NCBI GenBank assembly: GCA_965230185.1
Contig: OZ245995.1
Coordinates: 2,542,001-2,606,000 of the forward strand
Length of the DNA stretch: 64,000 bases
Direction of reading: 5' to 3'
Source of the DNA: Motiliproteus sp965230185
GTDB taxonomy: Bacteria > Pseudomonadota > Gammaproteobacteria > Pseudomonadales > Balneatricaceae
The notes below the pieces were generated by a model. The model saw nothing but the letters and a program-made list of their open reading frames with translations, was not told where the DNA came from and did no database searches. Positions 33,823-42,206 of the stretch are shown here, piece by piece (within the stretch, counting starts at the first letter, position 1; every line of letters starts with the position of its first letter). A program made the position numbers and the translations under genes.

Positions 33823-34455
33823 TCAGGGGATATTTATCAGCTTGTGAGTCTGCAGGCTGAGCCGCCACTGGGGGTGGCTACGGCAGTACTGGAGGCAGGA
33901 CTGAAGCTGTTGCTGCTCATCGCTGCCAGCCATCGGTTGCAGGTAAAAATGGCGGAAATTCAGGTTTTCAAAACGCTCCGGCGGAGCGTCGTGCTGGCGA
34001 TAAATCAGCTTCAGTTCGTCGCCACAGGTCAGCTGCAGATCGCTGCTGCCTTTAGGGCTGACACAGATCCAGTCAATACCCGCGGGTGCGGGCAGGGTGC
34101 CGTTGGTTTCGATGGCCGTTTCAAATCCTTCATCTTTAAAGGCGGCGACCAGCGTATCGTCGAGCTGTAGAAGGGGTTCACCACCGGTAAAGATGACATA
34201 GGCGTACTGCCGCTGTCCTTCCGGCCAGAGTGCCAGAGCGGCCTTTACCAGAGCGTCAGCGCTGGCAAATTTTCCGCCGCAGGAACCATCGGTGCCGACA
34301 AAATCGGTATCGCAGAAATTGCAGGCGGCTTTGGCCCGATCCTGCTCCCTGCCGGACCAGAGATTACAGCCGGTAAAGCGGCAGAACAGTGCCGGACGAC
34401 CGGCATGTGCCCCTTCGCCCTGAAGGCTGTAGAACATTTCTTTAACGGAATACAT
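33823..34455 (-). CDS. queE: 7-Carboxy-7-deazaguanine synthase
   Basis: A 210-residue radical-SAM enzyme of queuosine biosynthesis that converts 6-carboxytetrahydropterin to 7-carboxy-7-deazaguanine. The cluster cysteines show the QueE-type spacing C30-x14-C45-x2-C48 (GCNLWSGREQDR...CNFCDTDF) instead of CxxxCxxC. The start YSVKEMFYSLQGEGAHAGRP and the VIFTGGEPLLQ motif are also diagnostic. No queC or queD is present. It lies downstream of rdgC on the same strand, separated by a strong hairpin. Confidence 0.93.
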   Translation of the reverse strand: MYSVKEMFYSLQGEGAHAGRPALFCRFTGCNLWSGREQDRAKAACNFCDTDFVGTDGSCGGKFASADALVKAALALWPEGQRQYAYVIFTGGEPLLQLDDTLVAAFKDEGFETAIETNGTLPAPAGIDWICVSPKGSSDLQLTCGDELKLIYRQHDAPPERFENLNFRHFYLQPMAGSDEQQQLQSCLQYCRSHPQWRLSLQTHKLINIP

Positions 34456-34512
34456 CGGACCTGTCTGAGCAGTGCTTCTGGGAGGGAATCAAGAACGAAG
34501 ATTCTACAACGA

Positions 34513-34547
34513 CTGCCGGCCGGATAAAACCGCTTGCCGGCCGGCAG
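34513..34547 (-). terminator. Strong hairpin downstream of rdgC
   Basis: Perfect 11-bp arms CTGCCGGCCGG (34513-34523) and CCGGCCGGCAG (34537-34547) with a 13-base loop, about 28 bases past the rdgC stop. No T-run, so termination is likely but not proven. Confidence 0.55.
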
Positions 34548-34574
34548 ATGCTGAGCTGGAGCAATCGTGGGCGA

Positions 34575-35510
34575 TCAGACGGCGATAGCCGGCGCATAGG
34601 CTTCGCTGTTTTCACCGCCCAGTGCTTCAAGGAGCCGGTCGATAAAGCTGGAAAGCTCCAGTGACATCAGCGTGAAATCCGCATCAAAAGCGGCAGCAGC
34701 ATCGGCTTCACCCAGTTCTGCAGCTTTCTCCAGCACCAGATCGGCGAACTTCAGACGGCGCACAATCAGATCTTCACCGACCACACTGCGCAGGCTGTCG
34801 GCGTACTCAATGGCCAGTTTAACTGCCTGCTTGCCAGCCTTGAGGTGGGCGCCAATCTCGTCGCCCAGCAGATCCTGCTGCTTGCAGCGAATTACGCCGC
34901 CGTCTTCACTGGGATCTTTCAGTTCTGCCTCATCGCCCAGTTCGAAGCGAGCGGGAAGTTGTGCCTCTTCCGACAACCAGTGGGTCATGGTGGCGGCCGG
35001 TGCATGGTTCATCGCGGGAATTGCCACCGGCAGTGAGCCCAGTGTCTTGCGAAGGAAGGAGCAGAGATCTTCGGCCCGCTTAGCGCTGCTGGCGTCGACC
35101 ACCAGCAGATTATTCTGCGGATCAATATAGGCGAATGTGTCCTGGAAGCGGCTGAAGGCCCGCGGCAGCAGTTCGAAAATGATCTCATCCTTGAGGCTGT
35201 CGCGCTCCTTTTTGCGAACCTTGCGATCCTGCTCCTGCTCGATCTGTTCTACCTTGTCCTGCAGGAAGTCTTTAACCACGGATGCAGGCAGGATCTTTTC
35301 CTCTTTGCGGGCGCAGATCAGAATGCGGCCATCGCTGGCATGGGTCAGCTGATCACCAAGCTTGCCCATCGGCTTAGTCCAGCCGTATTTCATCTGCTCC
35401 TGGCTGCGGCAGGGTACAAAACTGGCGGCTTGCAGCTGCTTTTCCAGCTCTTCGGGAGAGGTTGTGAAGGGGCTGGTGAATCGATAAAAGACGAGGTTTT
35501 TAAACCACAT
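34575..35510 (-). CDS. rdgC: Recombination-associated protein RdgC
   Basis: A 311-residue RdgC protein, a ring-shaped DNA-binding dimer that limits RecA activity. The start MWFKNLVFYRFTSPF and the following FVPCRSQEQMKYGWTKPMGK are characteristic, as are ILICARKEEKILPASVVKDFL and the long charged helix around 90-115. The length is typical. It is transcribed alone; the 465 bases upstream contain no clear gene. Confidence 0.95.
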   Translation of the reverse strand: MWFKNLVFYRFTSPFTTSPEELEKQLQAASFVPCRSQEQMKYGWTKPMGKLGDQLTHASDGRILICARKEEKILPASVVKDFLQDKVEQIEQEQDRKVRKKERDSLKDEIIFELLPRAFSRFQDTFAYIDPQNNLLVVDASSAKRAEDLCSFLRKTLGSLPVAIPAMNHAPAATMTHWLSEEAQLPARFELGDEAELKDPSEDGGVIRCKQQDLLGDEIGAHLKAGKQAVKLAIEYADSLRSVVGEDLIVRRLKFADLVLEKAAELGEADAAAAFDADFTLMSLELSSFIDRLLEALGGENSEAYAPAIAV

Positions 35511-35975
35511 GTAAAAATGCCTTGTTAATCAGTAATAAAGATTGGCGTTCCCGGGCTGAAGATGACCTGAAGGGATCCGAACTGCCCTCCGTTCGTTCAG
35601 CCTGTCACTTTTTCCAGCACTTTGCTGGTCGGATCGACCGGTCAGAGTTGTTGCTCCCGGATCCTGAGTCTGATCCGCCTGGTTGGTCAGGGTTCCGTTT
35701 CGGGTAGGGGATATTATCACGCTCCACCTGAATTATCGTGTCCGGTGGGGGAGATTTTATCCGCTGGGGAGGGGGTGATGATCGTGCACCTGAGCCGCCA
35801 AGCTCCGCTGATAGCCGCCAGATACAGCGATGGCCGGATAAGGAGAGGGCGACCCTGATCGACTATGCTTGCTGTAAGCAGTTACGGACGAGCCGGGAAA
35901 ATACCCGGTTTGTATGAAAGGGAAGACGGTTCGTTCAGTGAATCCGCTACTCTTCTGACGAACAGGGAGTTCAAT
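35511..35975. other. Intergenic region between rdgC and the lipoprotein gene
   Basis: 465 bases between divergent genes. I see no gene with coding character. A CAGGGAGT ribosome site ends it. The sequence includes a G-rich patch near 35740-35780 but no strong repeat. Confidence 0.4.
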
Positions 35976-36515
35976 ATGTCCAGACTGATAAACCAGAAAC
36001 AGCAGGGAGTACTGCTGATTACCGCTATTTTCACAGTGCTGAGCGGATGTACGGTATACCATCTGCCTAATCCGGACCCCATTGCAATGCAGGAGGCTCC
36101 TGTAATCACCGCTGAGTCGGTGACGGTCATCAATGGTCAGCGAGATGGCACGACCGTTGAGATTGGTAAAGCGGGGGCCGGGACGATGATGGGCGATCTG
36201 AAGTCCTGGACTGCATCAGCGGTCGGCCTGCTGGAAGGGGCGCTGGAGAGTCATGGCGTTGCTGTTCGCAATGATGGAGATAAACAGCTGGAGCTTTCGA
36301 TCGTTGAAGCGCAGCTGGGCGTGTCAGGTCTTCAGTACGCTGGAATTCCGAAATGCAGTGTGCGGTTGCTGGTCAGAACCGGCGGTGGTCAGTCCAGCAC
36401 TTTCTTCAGTGAGCAGAATGCGCTGGCACCGCCATCGGCCTGTGACAAGGCTATAGGCGCGGCAGTGACGGCAATATTCAGTGACCTGATCCTGGTGGAT
36501 TACCTCAATCGATAG
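35976..36515 (+). CDS. Predicted outer-membrane or periplasmic lipoprotein, unknown function
   Basis: A 179-residue protein with a lipoprotein signal: a basic start MSRLINQKQQ, a hydrophobic stretch GVLLITAIFTVLSG and lipobox LSGC. After the cysteine it has a Thr/Pro-rich linker, then a mixed alpha/beta domain (VTVINGQRDGTTVEIGKAG; LEGALESHGVAVRNDGDKQLELSIVEAQLG) with two further cysteines that could pair. I do not recognise a named family. The start at 35976 has CAGGGAG upstream; the longer frame from 35865 hides the signal peptide. Stands alone. Confidence 0.72.
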   Translation: MSRLINQKQQGVLLITAIFTVLSGCTVYHLPNPDPIAMQEAPVITAESVTVINGQRDGTTVEIGKAGAGTMMGDLKSWTASAVGLLEGALESHGVAVRNDGDKQLELSIVEAQLGVSGLQYAGIPKCSVRLLVRTGGGQSSTFFSEQNALAPPSACDKAIGAAVTAIFSDLILVDYLNR

Positions 36516-36780
36516 TCGAATCCGCGGGCAGGTGATTCCGGCGATCCCCGGGTTCATATCTTCACAGTGACAGCCGTCGGGTCATTGTCCGCAGCGTCTG
36601 CGACACCGGAGCGTCATGGAGTAAAATCGGGGAGCATCCCTGATCGGGTCGTTACGGCGGATGTCACCAGCGAGCGGTCTCTGTTCTTAAATATCAGCGG
36701 CCGGCTGGCGGTGTTGTGTGACGACGCTGTGGTGGGGAGGCGGCTATCCTGCCGCCCCGGGTTCGTCGGACGCGAACCGC
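36516..36780. other. Intergenic stretch without recognised gene
   Basis: 265 bases between convergent lipoprotein and DUF2750 genes. Reading frames here lack ribosome sites and coding character, and no clear terminator was seen. Confidence 0.4.
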
Positions 36781-37146
36781 TCAGCTGTCGCTGTCCTCAA
36801 GCAGCTGTCTGGCCAGATCGACAGGTTCGATCTCCAGACCATCCATCTCGGAAGTCCAGTTGGGGCCGATCAGTACGCCGTCTTCAGCCATGCCGGTCAG
36901 CCAGTCGTCGATAAAGGTTTCCAGCTCAATTGCTTCTGCGCGGTTGCCCGCCCATTCGTCACTGCATTGTGCTTTCGCATCGATTTCAGCAGACCAGAAG
37001 GGCATAACATCGGTTTCCTCGAACTCAGCAGAATCACATACGACCCAACCCTCATCTGATCTGACGCCCCAGACTTTTCCGGTTTTAAGGATGTCTTCGA
37101 TAAAGCTCTGGTAGTTCTGTTGCGGATCTTTACTTAGCTGGCTCAT
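36781..37146 (-). CDS. DUF2750 domain protein
   Basis: A 121-residue acidic protein matching DUF2750: NYQSFIEDILKTGKVWGVRSDEGWVVCDSAEFEETDVMPFWS, then an Asp/Glu-rich C-terminal half with FIDDWLTGMAEDGVLIGPNW. Function is unknown; the conserved W-G-x-x-x-x-x-G-W and PFWS motifs define the family. Monocistronic in this context. The ribosome site AGAGGACCC is just upstream. Confidence 0.82.
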   Translation of the reverse strand: MSQLSKDPQQNYQSFIEDILKTGKVWGVRSDEGWVVCDSAEFEETDVMPFWSAEIDAKAQCSDEWAGNRAEAIELETFIDDWLTGMAEDGVLIGPNWTSEMDGLEIEPVDLARQLLEDSDS

Positions 37147-37287
37147 GGGTCCTCTCGTATTGAAGCAGCGAATAAGCGCTGCATCATACGCGCGAAAGCG
37201 GTCGGTCGACAGCGTTATTTTCAGGGCTGGCCCGTATCAGAACGCAGGGGTACACTGAGGTCGTTGATCCGGCGCTCCCCGGGGTGA

Positions 37288-37557
37288 TCAGCAGTTTTCG
37301 TCATCCGGTTCATCGACAGGGATATCTTTAACGCCTTTCAGCATGGCCAGAAACTCCGGACGGGTGTTGTCGTCCAGCAGGGATTCGGCAATTTTCTCCG
37401 CGGTAGCCTCATCGACACCCTGGGCTTCAATTTTCTCAACGATGTAGTAGAGCACATCGGTGCGGTGATCCATGTCCCGGGCATGCTTGAGATTCATATA
37501 TTCTCCGATAACTGTGCCTTTGCTGCTGATGACCTGGTGAACCGTGCGGATGGTCAT
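37288..37557 (-). CDS. YebG-like DNA-damage-inducible protein
   Basis: An 89-residue acidic protein aligning by eye with the YebG family: VHQVISSKGTVIGEYMNLKHARDMDHRTD at the start, then a helical acidic part with KIAESLLDDN and FLAMLKGVKDIP near the end. YebG is an SOS gene of unknown mechanism. The start is ATG 37557. The longer frame to 37830 reads through the leader and lacks coding character. A perfect LexA box lies 210 bases upstream (37767-37782), implying a long leader. The LexA box strengthens the family call. Confidence 0.72.
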   Translation of the reverse strand: MTIRTVHQVISSKGTVIGEYMNLKHARDMDHRTDVLYYIVEKIEAQGVDEATAEKIAESLLDDNTRPEFLAMLKGVKDIPVDEPDDENC

Positions 37558-37766
37558 AAAGCCTCCGTTTCTGTTTCGATATTGCCGGTAAGGGGGCCTT
37601 GCCGGCCTTTTTTGTGATGCTGTTCTGAATGTGCCGGCCCCACTGCGGAGCCGGGGCTGTGCTGGTGAGGCAAGAGAGTTTACGGCGAATCCGGCTGAAC
37701 ACCACGGAAGGGGATGGTCCGCAGGCATCCGCGGATTCGCCGATAACATTGTCAGTCCGTATTGGG

Positions 37767-37782
37767 CTGTATGAATATACAG
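37767..37782 (-). promoter_or_regulatory. LexA (SOS) box
   Basis: CTGTATGAATATACAG matches the gammaproteobacterial CTGT-N8-ACAG operator exactly, with an AT-rich centre. The downstream gene on the minus strand is the YebG-like gene at 37288-37557. The 209 bases between would be a long untranslated leader. Confidence 0.8.
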
Positions 37783-37954
37783 TATATCGACATATTTGAG
37801 AGGAGTACAGCTCTGCTTCGGCGGTAGCACAAGCCTTTGCGGATCTGTGTCGCAACCGGGTCGTGCCGGTGCGTAGCGACGCTTGCCGGCGAGGGAATGG
37901 TATTACAGCAGCCTGGTGCCTGGTCGGCGTCGGTCGCGAAGGCAGGTCGAAAAA

Positions 37955-38881
37955 TCAGAAGCAGTCCAGACCGTGTTTCAGTAACAGTCGCGGCAACACT
38001 TCGTCCAGGTTGCGGATATCGTCTTCTGTAAGTTCAATCAGCTTAAAGCCGTTCTGCTCATAAACTCGCTGCTTTTTCGTCTTCTGTTGCTGATATTCCG
38101 GGCTGCTGTCGCTACGCCAGAATTCGATATAGACCCTGGCAGCAGGGAGGTAGAAATCGCAGTAAACCTCTTCCTGGATGGGCAGTCGTCGCTCGCAGGC
38201 GTGTACGATCTCCGCCAGATACAGCCAGTTATCAATCTGCATCTCTTCGCTGGAGTGAACATAGTGGCCGTCGGTAGTTCTCAGTCGGGTTTCGAATTTT
38301 TCCCGATGATTCTGGTTGCTCTCCGAGGGGATCGCCATAATTTTTGACGGACTCTCTCCCTGCAGTTCCCGGATGGTTCCTTTCAGTGATCTGTTGCTGA
38401 TGATGGTTTCGGGCCAGATTACGTAGGGGATGCCTGATCGGGCATCCTCTTTCTGAACCCCGCCGAGTCCGCTGCCGAATCGAGTCAGATTCCAGCCTTT
38501 CAGTGCTTTTTCGATCCAGCCCAGCTCTGAAAGTATGGCGTTTATACGACTGGCAGGGAGTTGGAATGGTCTGCCGATAGAAGAGGCTGTCAGCATCGCC
38601 CCGGCCGCCTTTGAATAAGAGTCAGGGTCGGATCCGGACTGGTTCAGCGATTTTTGCGGCTGATCGCACGAGTGAATCTGCAGATCTTCGGGCCAGGTGA
38701 TGTAGCGCCCGTACTTTGCATGACTGGCATAGGCGCCGCCCGCGCGCTCGCCACCCGGCAGCAACTGCCAGCCGTCATCGGTGCGCTTTATAAAAGCCCG
38801 GGCTTCCAGCTGGCTGAACAGTTCTTTTCCCGAAATGCCGCGGCTCTTTGCCAGGGCGGAAGTGGATAGCGGTCTGGCCAT
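37955..38881 (-). CDS. Putative PD-(D/E)XK-type nuclease with two duplicated N-terminal modules
   Basis: A 308-residue protein I cannot assign to a named enzyme; relatives have sometimes been labelled glycerol kinase without basis. Two similar modules open it: residues about 5-67 and 97-161 each begin L[ST]-x-S, contain GW-x-L...GG, and end in a RYITWPEDL / PYVIWPETI motif. They resemble winged-helix or KilA-C-like DNA-binding units. The C-terminal part has nuclease-like spacing: E212/E213-QIDN, CDFYLPAARVYIEFW (D242, E253) and K267-K270, then an FKLIELTEDDI strand-helix. A DNA-acting role is inference. It lies between an SOS gene and apt, on the minus strand. Confidence 0.6.
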   Translation of the reverse strand: MARPLSTSALAKSRGISGKELFSQLEARAFIKRTDDGWQLLPGGERAGGAYASHAKYGRYITWPEDLQIHSCDQPQKSLNQSGSDPDSYSKAAGAMLTASSIGRPFQLPASRINAILSELGWIEKALKGWNLTRFGSGLGGVQKEDARSGIPYVIWPETIISNRSLKGTIRELQGESPSKIMAIPSESNQNHREKFETRLRTTDGHYVHSSEEMQIDNWLYLAEIVHACERRLPIQEEVYCDFYLPAARVYIEFWRSDSSPEYQQQKTKKQRVYEQNGFKLIELTEDDIRNLDEVLPRLLLKHGLDCF

Positions 38882-39056
38882 CGCCGGAAGCGTCCTCAGT
38901 GGGGGTTAGCTGATCTGGTCGGATCTGCCTCGCGGTTATGGCCGCTCGGAGGCGGACCTACTATATCAGAAACAGGCGACAACCAGCTCGTGCCGGTTGC
39001 CGAAAGGGTTCGTAGCGGAGGCCGCCAGCTAGTCGGAAAATGAGGGTGGCTGCACC

Positions 39057-39086
39057 ACCGCCGATACCAGAGCTGATACCGGCGGT
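39057..39086 (-). terminator. Hairpin downstream of apt
   Basis: ACCGCCG (39057-39063) pairs with CGGCGGT (39080-39086), 13 bases past the apt stop on the minus strand. No T-run. Confidence 0.45.
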
Positions 39087-39099
39087 CGATGACGTCTGA

Positions 39100-39633
39100 T
39101 CAGTAGGCGATCAGGGTGTGGACCGGAATATCGGCTTCCTGCAATCTGGTGGACCCCTGCAGGTCGGGGAGATCGATGATTGCCGCGGCCTCGGTGACCT
39201 GGGCCCCCAGGCGACGGAGCAGAGTGCTGGCAGCCAGGATGCTACCGCCGGTAGCAATCAGGTCGTCGATAATCAGAACCTTGTCTCCTTCACCACAGGC
39301 GTCATCATGAATTTCAACGGTTGAGGTGCCGTACTCCAGGGTGTACTGCTCCTGCAGCACTTTACCGGGCAGTTTCCCTTTTTTGCGCACCAGTACCAGC
39401 GGCAGATTGAGTTTATAGGCGACCACCGAACCGATCAGAAAACCTCGGGCATCGAGAGAGGCGATATGAGTAATGTCGGCGTTCATGTAGTGCTGAGTGA
39501 AGTTGTCGGCAACCATGTGCAGAGCTCTGGGGTCCAGAAACAGCGGGGCGATATCGCGAAAGGTAACTCCTTCTTCCGGCCAGTTGGGTACGGCGCGAAT
39601 AACAGACTTCAGGTAACACTCATCAAATGACAT
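39100..39633 (-). CDS. apt: Adenine phosphoribosyltransferase
   Basis: A 177-residue purine-salvage enzyme making AMP from adenine and PRPP. Key motifs are the N-terminal VPNWPEEGVTFRDIAPL, ASLDARGFLIGSVVAYKL, LVRKKGKLPG and the PRPP-binding loop VLIIDDLIATGGS. Full family length. It lies downstream of the anr-like gene on the same strand, an order also seen in pseudomonads. Confidence 0.96.
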   Translation of the reverse strand: MSFDECYLKSVIRAVPNWPEEGVTFRDIAPLFLDPRALHMVADNFTQHYMNADITHIASLDARGFLIGSVVAYKLNLPLVLVRKKGKLPGKVLQEQYTLEYGTSTVEIHDDACGEGDKVLIIDDLIATGGSILAASTLLRRLGAQVTEAAAIIDLPDLQGSTRLQEADIPVHTLIAY

Positions 39634-39727
39634 GGAAGGTCCTCGGATCTACAGGGTACAGCCGGACAGGCCGGCCCGGACCGCAAGCGTTAAGGAGTCG
39701 GGTCCGGTATCAGAATTGTTAAAGGGT

Positions 39728-40498
39728 TCAGCGATAATGAAGCGCGGTCTCTTCGGCCTCTTTGTTGTCCCCGGATACGGTAAACAGCTCTTCGAGGCTG
39801 AGAATTTCGATCTCCTTGCCCTCTACCTTAATCAGCTGCTGTTTCTGGAAACGGGTGAAAATACGGCTGACCGTCTCAACGGCGAGACCCAGGTAGTTGC
39901 CTATCTCGTTGCGGGACATCGAAAGGCGGAACAGGGTGGCGGAATAGCCGCGCTGTTTAAAACGATCAGAAAGTTTATAGAGAAAGGTGGCGACTCGCTG
40001 TTCTGCGGTTTTTTTGCTGAGTAACAGCATCATCTGCTGCTCGGCACGAATTTCTTTGCCCATGTTCGCGGTCAGCTGAGAGCGTAGTTCAGGGATCTGT
40101 CCTGATAGTTCATCCAGCTGTCGAAACGGGAATTCAAGTACAGTGGTGGTCTCCAGGGTTTTTGCCGATACCGGGTGTTCATCGGCCCCTACACCCCCGA
40201 GACCGACGATTTCACCGGGAAAATAGAAGCCGGTAATCTGCTCCTCGCCTTCATTGGTGACAGTGTAGGTTTTCAGGGTGCCGGCCCGTACCGTATAGAC
40301 GGACATAAAGGGATCGCCCTGATGGAACAGGTGGGTACCTTTTTTCAGCGGCGGGCTTGCTTCGACAAATTGTTCAACCCGCTCGCTGTCGCCGGGGCTG
40401 AGGCAGAAGGGCTGGCAACCGGGGCCCGCGATCGTTCGGGTTCGCGAGCCGTCGCCGGTGGTTCTGAAGTTATCGATCTGTGCAGGCTTTTCAGCCAT
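39728..40498 (-). CDS. ANR/FNR-family regulator lacking [4Fe-4S] ligands
   Basis: A 256-residue CRP/FNR-family regulator. The body is strikingly ANR-like: PLKKGTHLFHQGDPFMSVYTVRAGTLKTYTV, EEQITGFYFPGEIVGL, MMLLLSKKTAEQRVATFLYKLSDRF and the recognition helix region SRNEIGNYLGLAVETVSRIFTRFQ. The cluster ligands are not there. Only C28 aligns with an FNR cysteine; the equivalents of the two upstream cysteines are R19 and T22, and the central one is L121 (TTVLEFPF instead of VCEIPF). One other cysteine, C32, is present. It probably does not sense oxygen through the usual cluster. The position beside apt and hemN is the classic anr locus. Confidence 0.85.
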   Translation of the reverse strand: MAEKPAQIDNFRTTGDGSRTRTIAGPGCQPFCLSPGDSERVEQFVEASPPLKKGTHLFHQGDPFMSVYTVRAGTLKTYTVTNEGEEQITGFYFPGEIVGLGGVGADEHPVSAKTLETTTVLEFPFRQLDELSGQIPELRSQLTANMGKEIRAEQQMMLLLSKKTAEQRVATFLYKLSDRFKQRGYSATLFRLSMSRNEIGNYLGLAVETVSRIFTRFQKQQLIKVEGKEIEILSLEELFTVSGDNKEAEETALHYR

Positions 40499-40610
40499 AA
40501 ACCTCGTCCCTGTTTATATATGGTTATAACGGGGTTCTCGTCACCTGTCGGGCATTATGAAGCATTTACCCATGGGGTTGAAGATCATAACGGCAAATGA
40601 TCCTCCAGCT

Positions 40611-42041
40611 TTAAATAATCCGCGAAAAAGTCCTTCCGGTCTGTTGTTTGGGCGCGTAGGCATCGAATGTCATACAGATGCGGCGAATCAGCAGGCGGCC
40701 TGAGGGGGTTACTTTCATCAGCGGACCATCGACAGTCAGCAGGCCGTCTTCGGCAAATTCGCGAGTGGTGACCAGCTCTTCGGCGAAATAATCCCTGAAG
40801 CTGATGCCAAACTCCTTCTCGATCTGACCCATGTCCAGTTCGAAGTGGCAGATCAGCTGGGTGATTACCCGACGGCGCAGTCGATCGTCTTCATTGAGTA
40901 TAACACCGCGACGGATAGCCTGCTGATTCTGGTCTATAGCGTCCTGGTACTGCTTGAGATCGTGCTCATTCTGGTAGTAAACGTCGCCGATCTGGCTGAT
41001 GGCCGATACCCCCATGGCGACCAGATCGCAGTCACTGTGAGTGGTGTAGCCCTGGAAGTTCCTGTGCAGGTGTCCTTCGCGCTGAGCGATGGCCAGTTCG
41101 TCATCCGGTTTGGCGAAATGGTCCATGCCAACGTAGACATAGCCGGCTTCCAGCAGCTGGCTGATGGTGTTTTCAAGAATGATCAGCTTGTCTTCAGGCG
41201 CCGGCAGGTCTTCGCCGTTGATATGTTTCTGTGAGCGGAAGCGATCGGGCATATGGGCATAGTTAAAGACCGACAGTCGGTCCGGTCCCAGTTCGATAAT
41301 TTTATCGACGGTGCTGGCAAAGGAGTCGATAGTCTGGTGGGGCAGGCCGTAGATCAGGTCGGTGTTGATGGAGCGGAAACCCAGCTCCCGGGCGCTGGTG
41401 ATAATCTCCTCGGACAGTTCGATGGGCTGAACCCGATTGACGGCTTTCTGGACTTCGATATTGATATCCTGAACACCCAGGCTGATCCGATTGAACCCGA
41501 TCTCCCGGATTATTTTCATCCGTTCGGCGTCGGCCTCGCGGGGATCTATCTCGATGGAATAATCGCCCTGGTCGTCGTCACGGAGGCGGAAATTACTGCG
41601 CAGATGATCGACCAGCTCTTTCATCTGATCGTCGCTGATAAAGGACGGGGTGCCGCCGCCCCAGTGCAACTGATTTACCAGGCGATCGTCGGAATACCAC
41701 TGCGACAGCTTTTCCATCTCCACATAGAGCTGATCCAGATAGGGCTGAGCACGCTTCTTGTTCCGGGTAATGACCTTGTTGCAGGCGCAGAAATAGCAGA
41801 CGTGCGTACAGAACGGGATATGCACATAGAGCGATAAGGGCGCTGATTTATCTGCGGTTTTCTGGCCGTGTTCAACCAGCTGCTGAGGGCTCAGCTGCGG
41901 GTCAAACTGAATGGCGGTCGGGTAGGAGGTATATCGGGGACCGGAAAGGTCGTAACGCTTGATGAGGTCGAGATCCCATTTGATCTGGTTTTCTACGGTC
42001 ACAGTAATTACACCATCTGGGGGCTGCAGCGGCTGCAGCAT
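40611..42041 (-). CDS. hemN: Oxygen-independent coproporphyrinogen III oxidase
   Basis: About 476 residues of a radical-SAM enzyme that oxidatively decarboxylates coproporphyrinogen III without oxygen. The cluster motif is HIPFCTHVCYFCACNKV (C78, C82, C85, with C87), followed by LHWGGGTPSFI. The N-terminus IKWDLDLIKRYDLSGPRYTSYPTA is typical of HemN. The exact start is uncertain: ATG 42041 and GTG 42002 are both possible and neither has a good ribosome site. It is divergent from ccoNOQP across a region with several FNR-type sites, as expected for a microaerobic gene. Confidence 0.94.
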   Translation of the reverse strand: MLQPLQPPDGVITVTVENQIKWDLDLIKRYDLSGPRYTSYPTAIQFDPQLSPQQLVEHGQKTADKSAPLSLYVHIPFCTHVCYFCACNKVITRNKKRAQPYLDQLYVEMEKLSQWYSDDRLVNQLHWGGGTPSFISDDQMKELVDHLRSNFRLRDDDQGDYSIEIDPREADAERMKIIREIGFNRISLGVQDINIEVQKAVNRVQPIELSEEIITSARELGFRSINTDLIYGLPHQTIDSFASTVDKIIELGPDRLSVFNYAHMPDRFRSQKHINGEDLPAPEDKLIILENTISQLLEAGYVYVGMDHFAKPDDELAIAQREGHLHRNFQGYTTHSDCDLVAMGVSAISQIGDVYYQNEHDLKQYQDAIDQNQQAIRRGVILNEDDRLRRRVITQLICHFELDMGQIEKEFGISFRDYFAEELVTTREFAEDGLLTVDGPLMKVTPSGRLLIRRICMTFDAYAPKQQTGRTFSRII

Positions 42042-42068
42042 ACATCTGAAATTTGGCTCTATTAAAAC

Positions 42069-42084
42069 ACACTGGTATCAGTGT
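42069..42084. promoter_or_regulatory. Perfect inverted repeat close to the hemN start
   Basis: ACACTG-GTAT-CAGTGT, arms of 6 bp, 28 bases upstream of the hemN ATG. It has the same spacer (GTAT) and spacing as the nearby FNR-type sites but different arms. It could be an operator or a leader hairpin. Confidence 0.45.
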
Positions 42085-42192
42085 TGCAGTACTGGCCAGG
42101 TTTGCACATATCTGAGATCAATTTCCGGGACAGTTAAGTTGTCACCTGCATAAAAAACGTTGTTTTTAAAACAAATATGCACAACCAGCAGG

Positions 42193-42206
42193 TTGATTTG
42201 CATGAA
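42193..42206. promoter_or_regulatory. FNR-type site between hemN and ccoN
   Basis: TTGAT-TTGC-ATGAA matches the TTGAT-N4-ATCAA consensus at nine of ten positions. It lies about 150 bases upstream of hemN. Confidence 0.55.

Noticed and set aside
37558..37830. N-terminal extension of the YebG-like ORF
   Set aside because: The added 91 residues have no family similarity and cross the LexA box; ATG 37557 fits the family.
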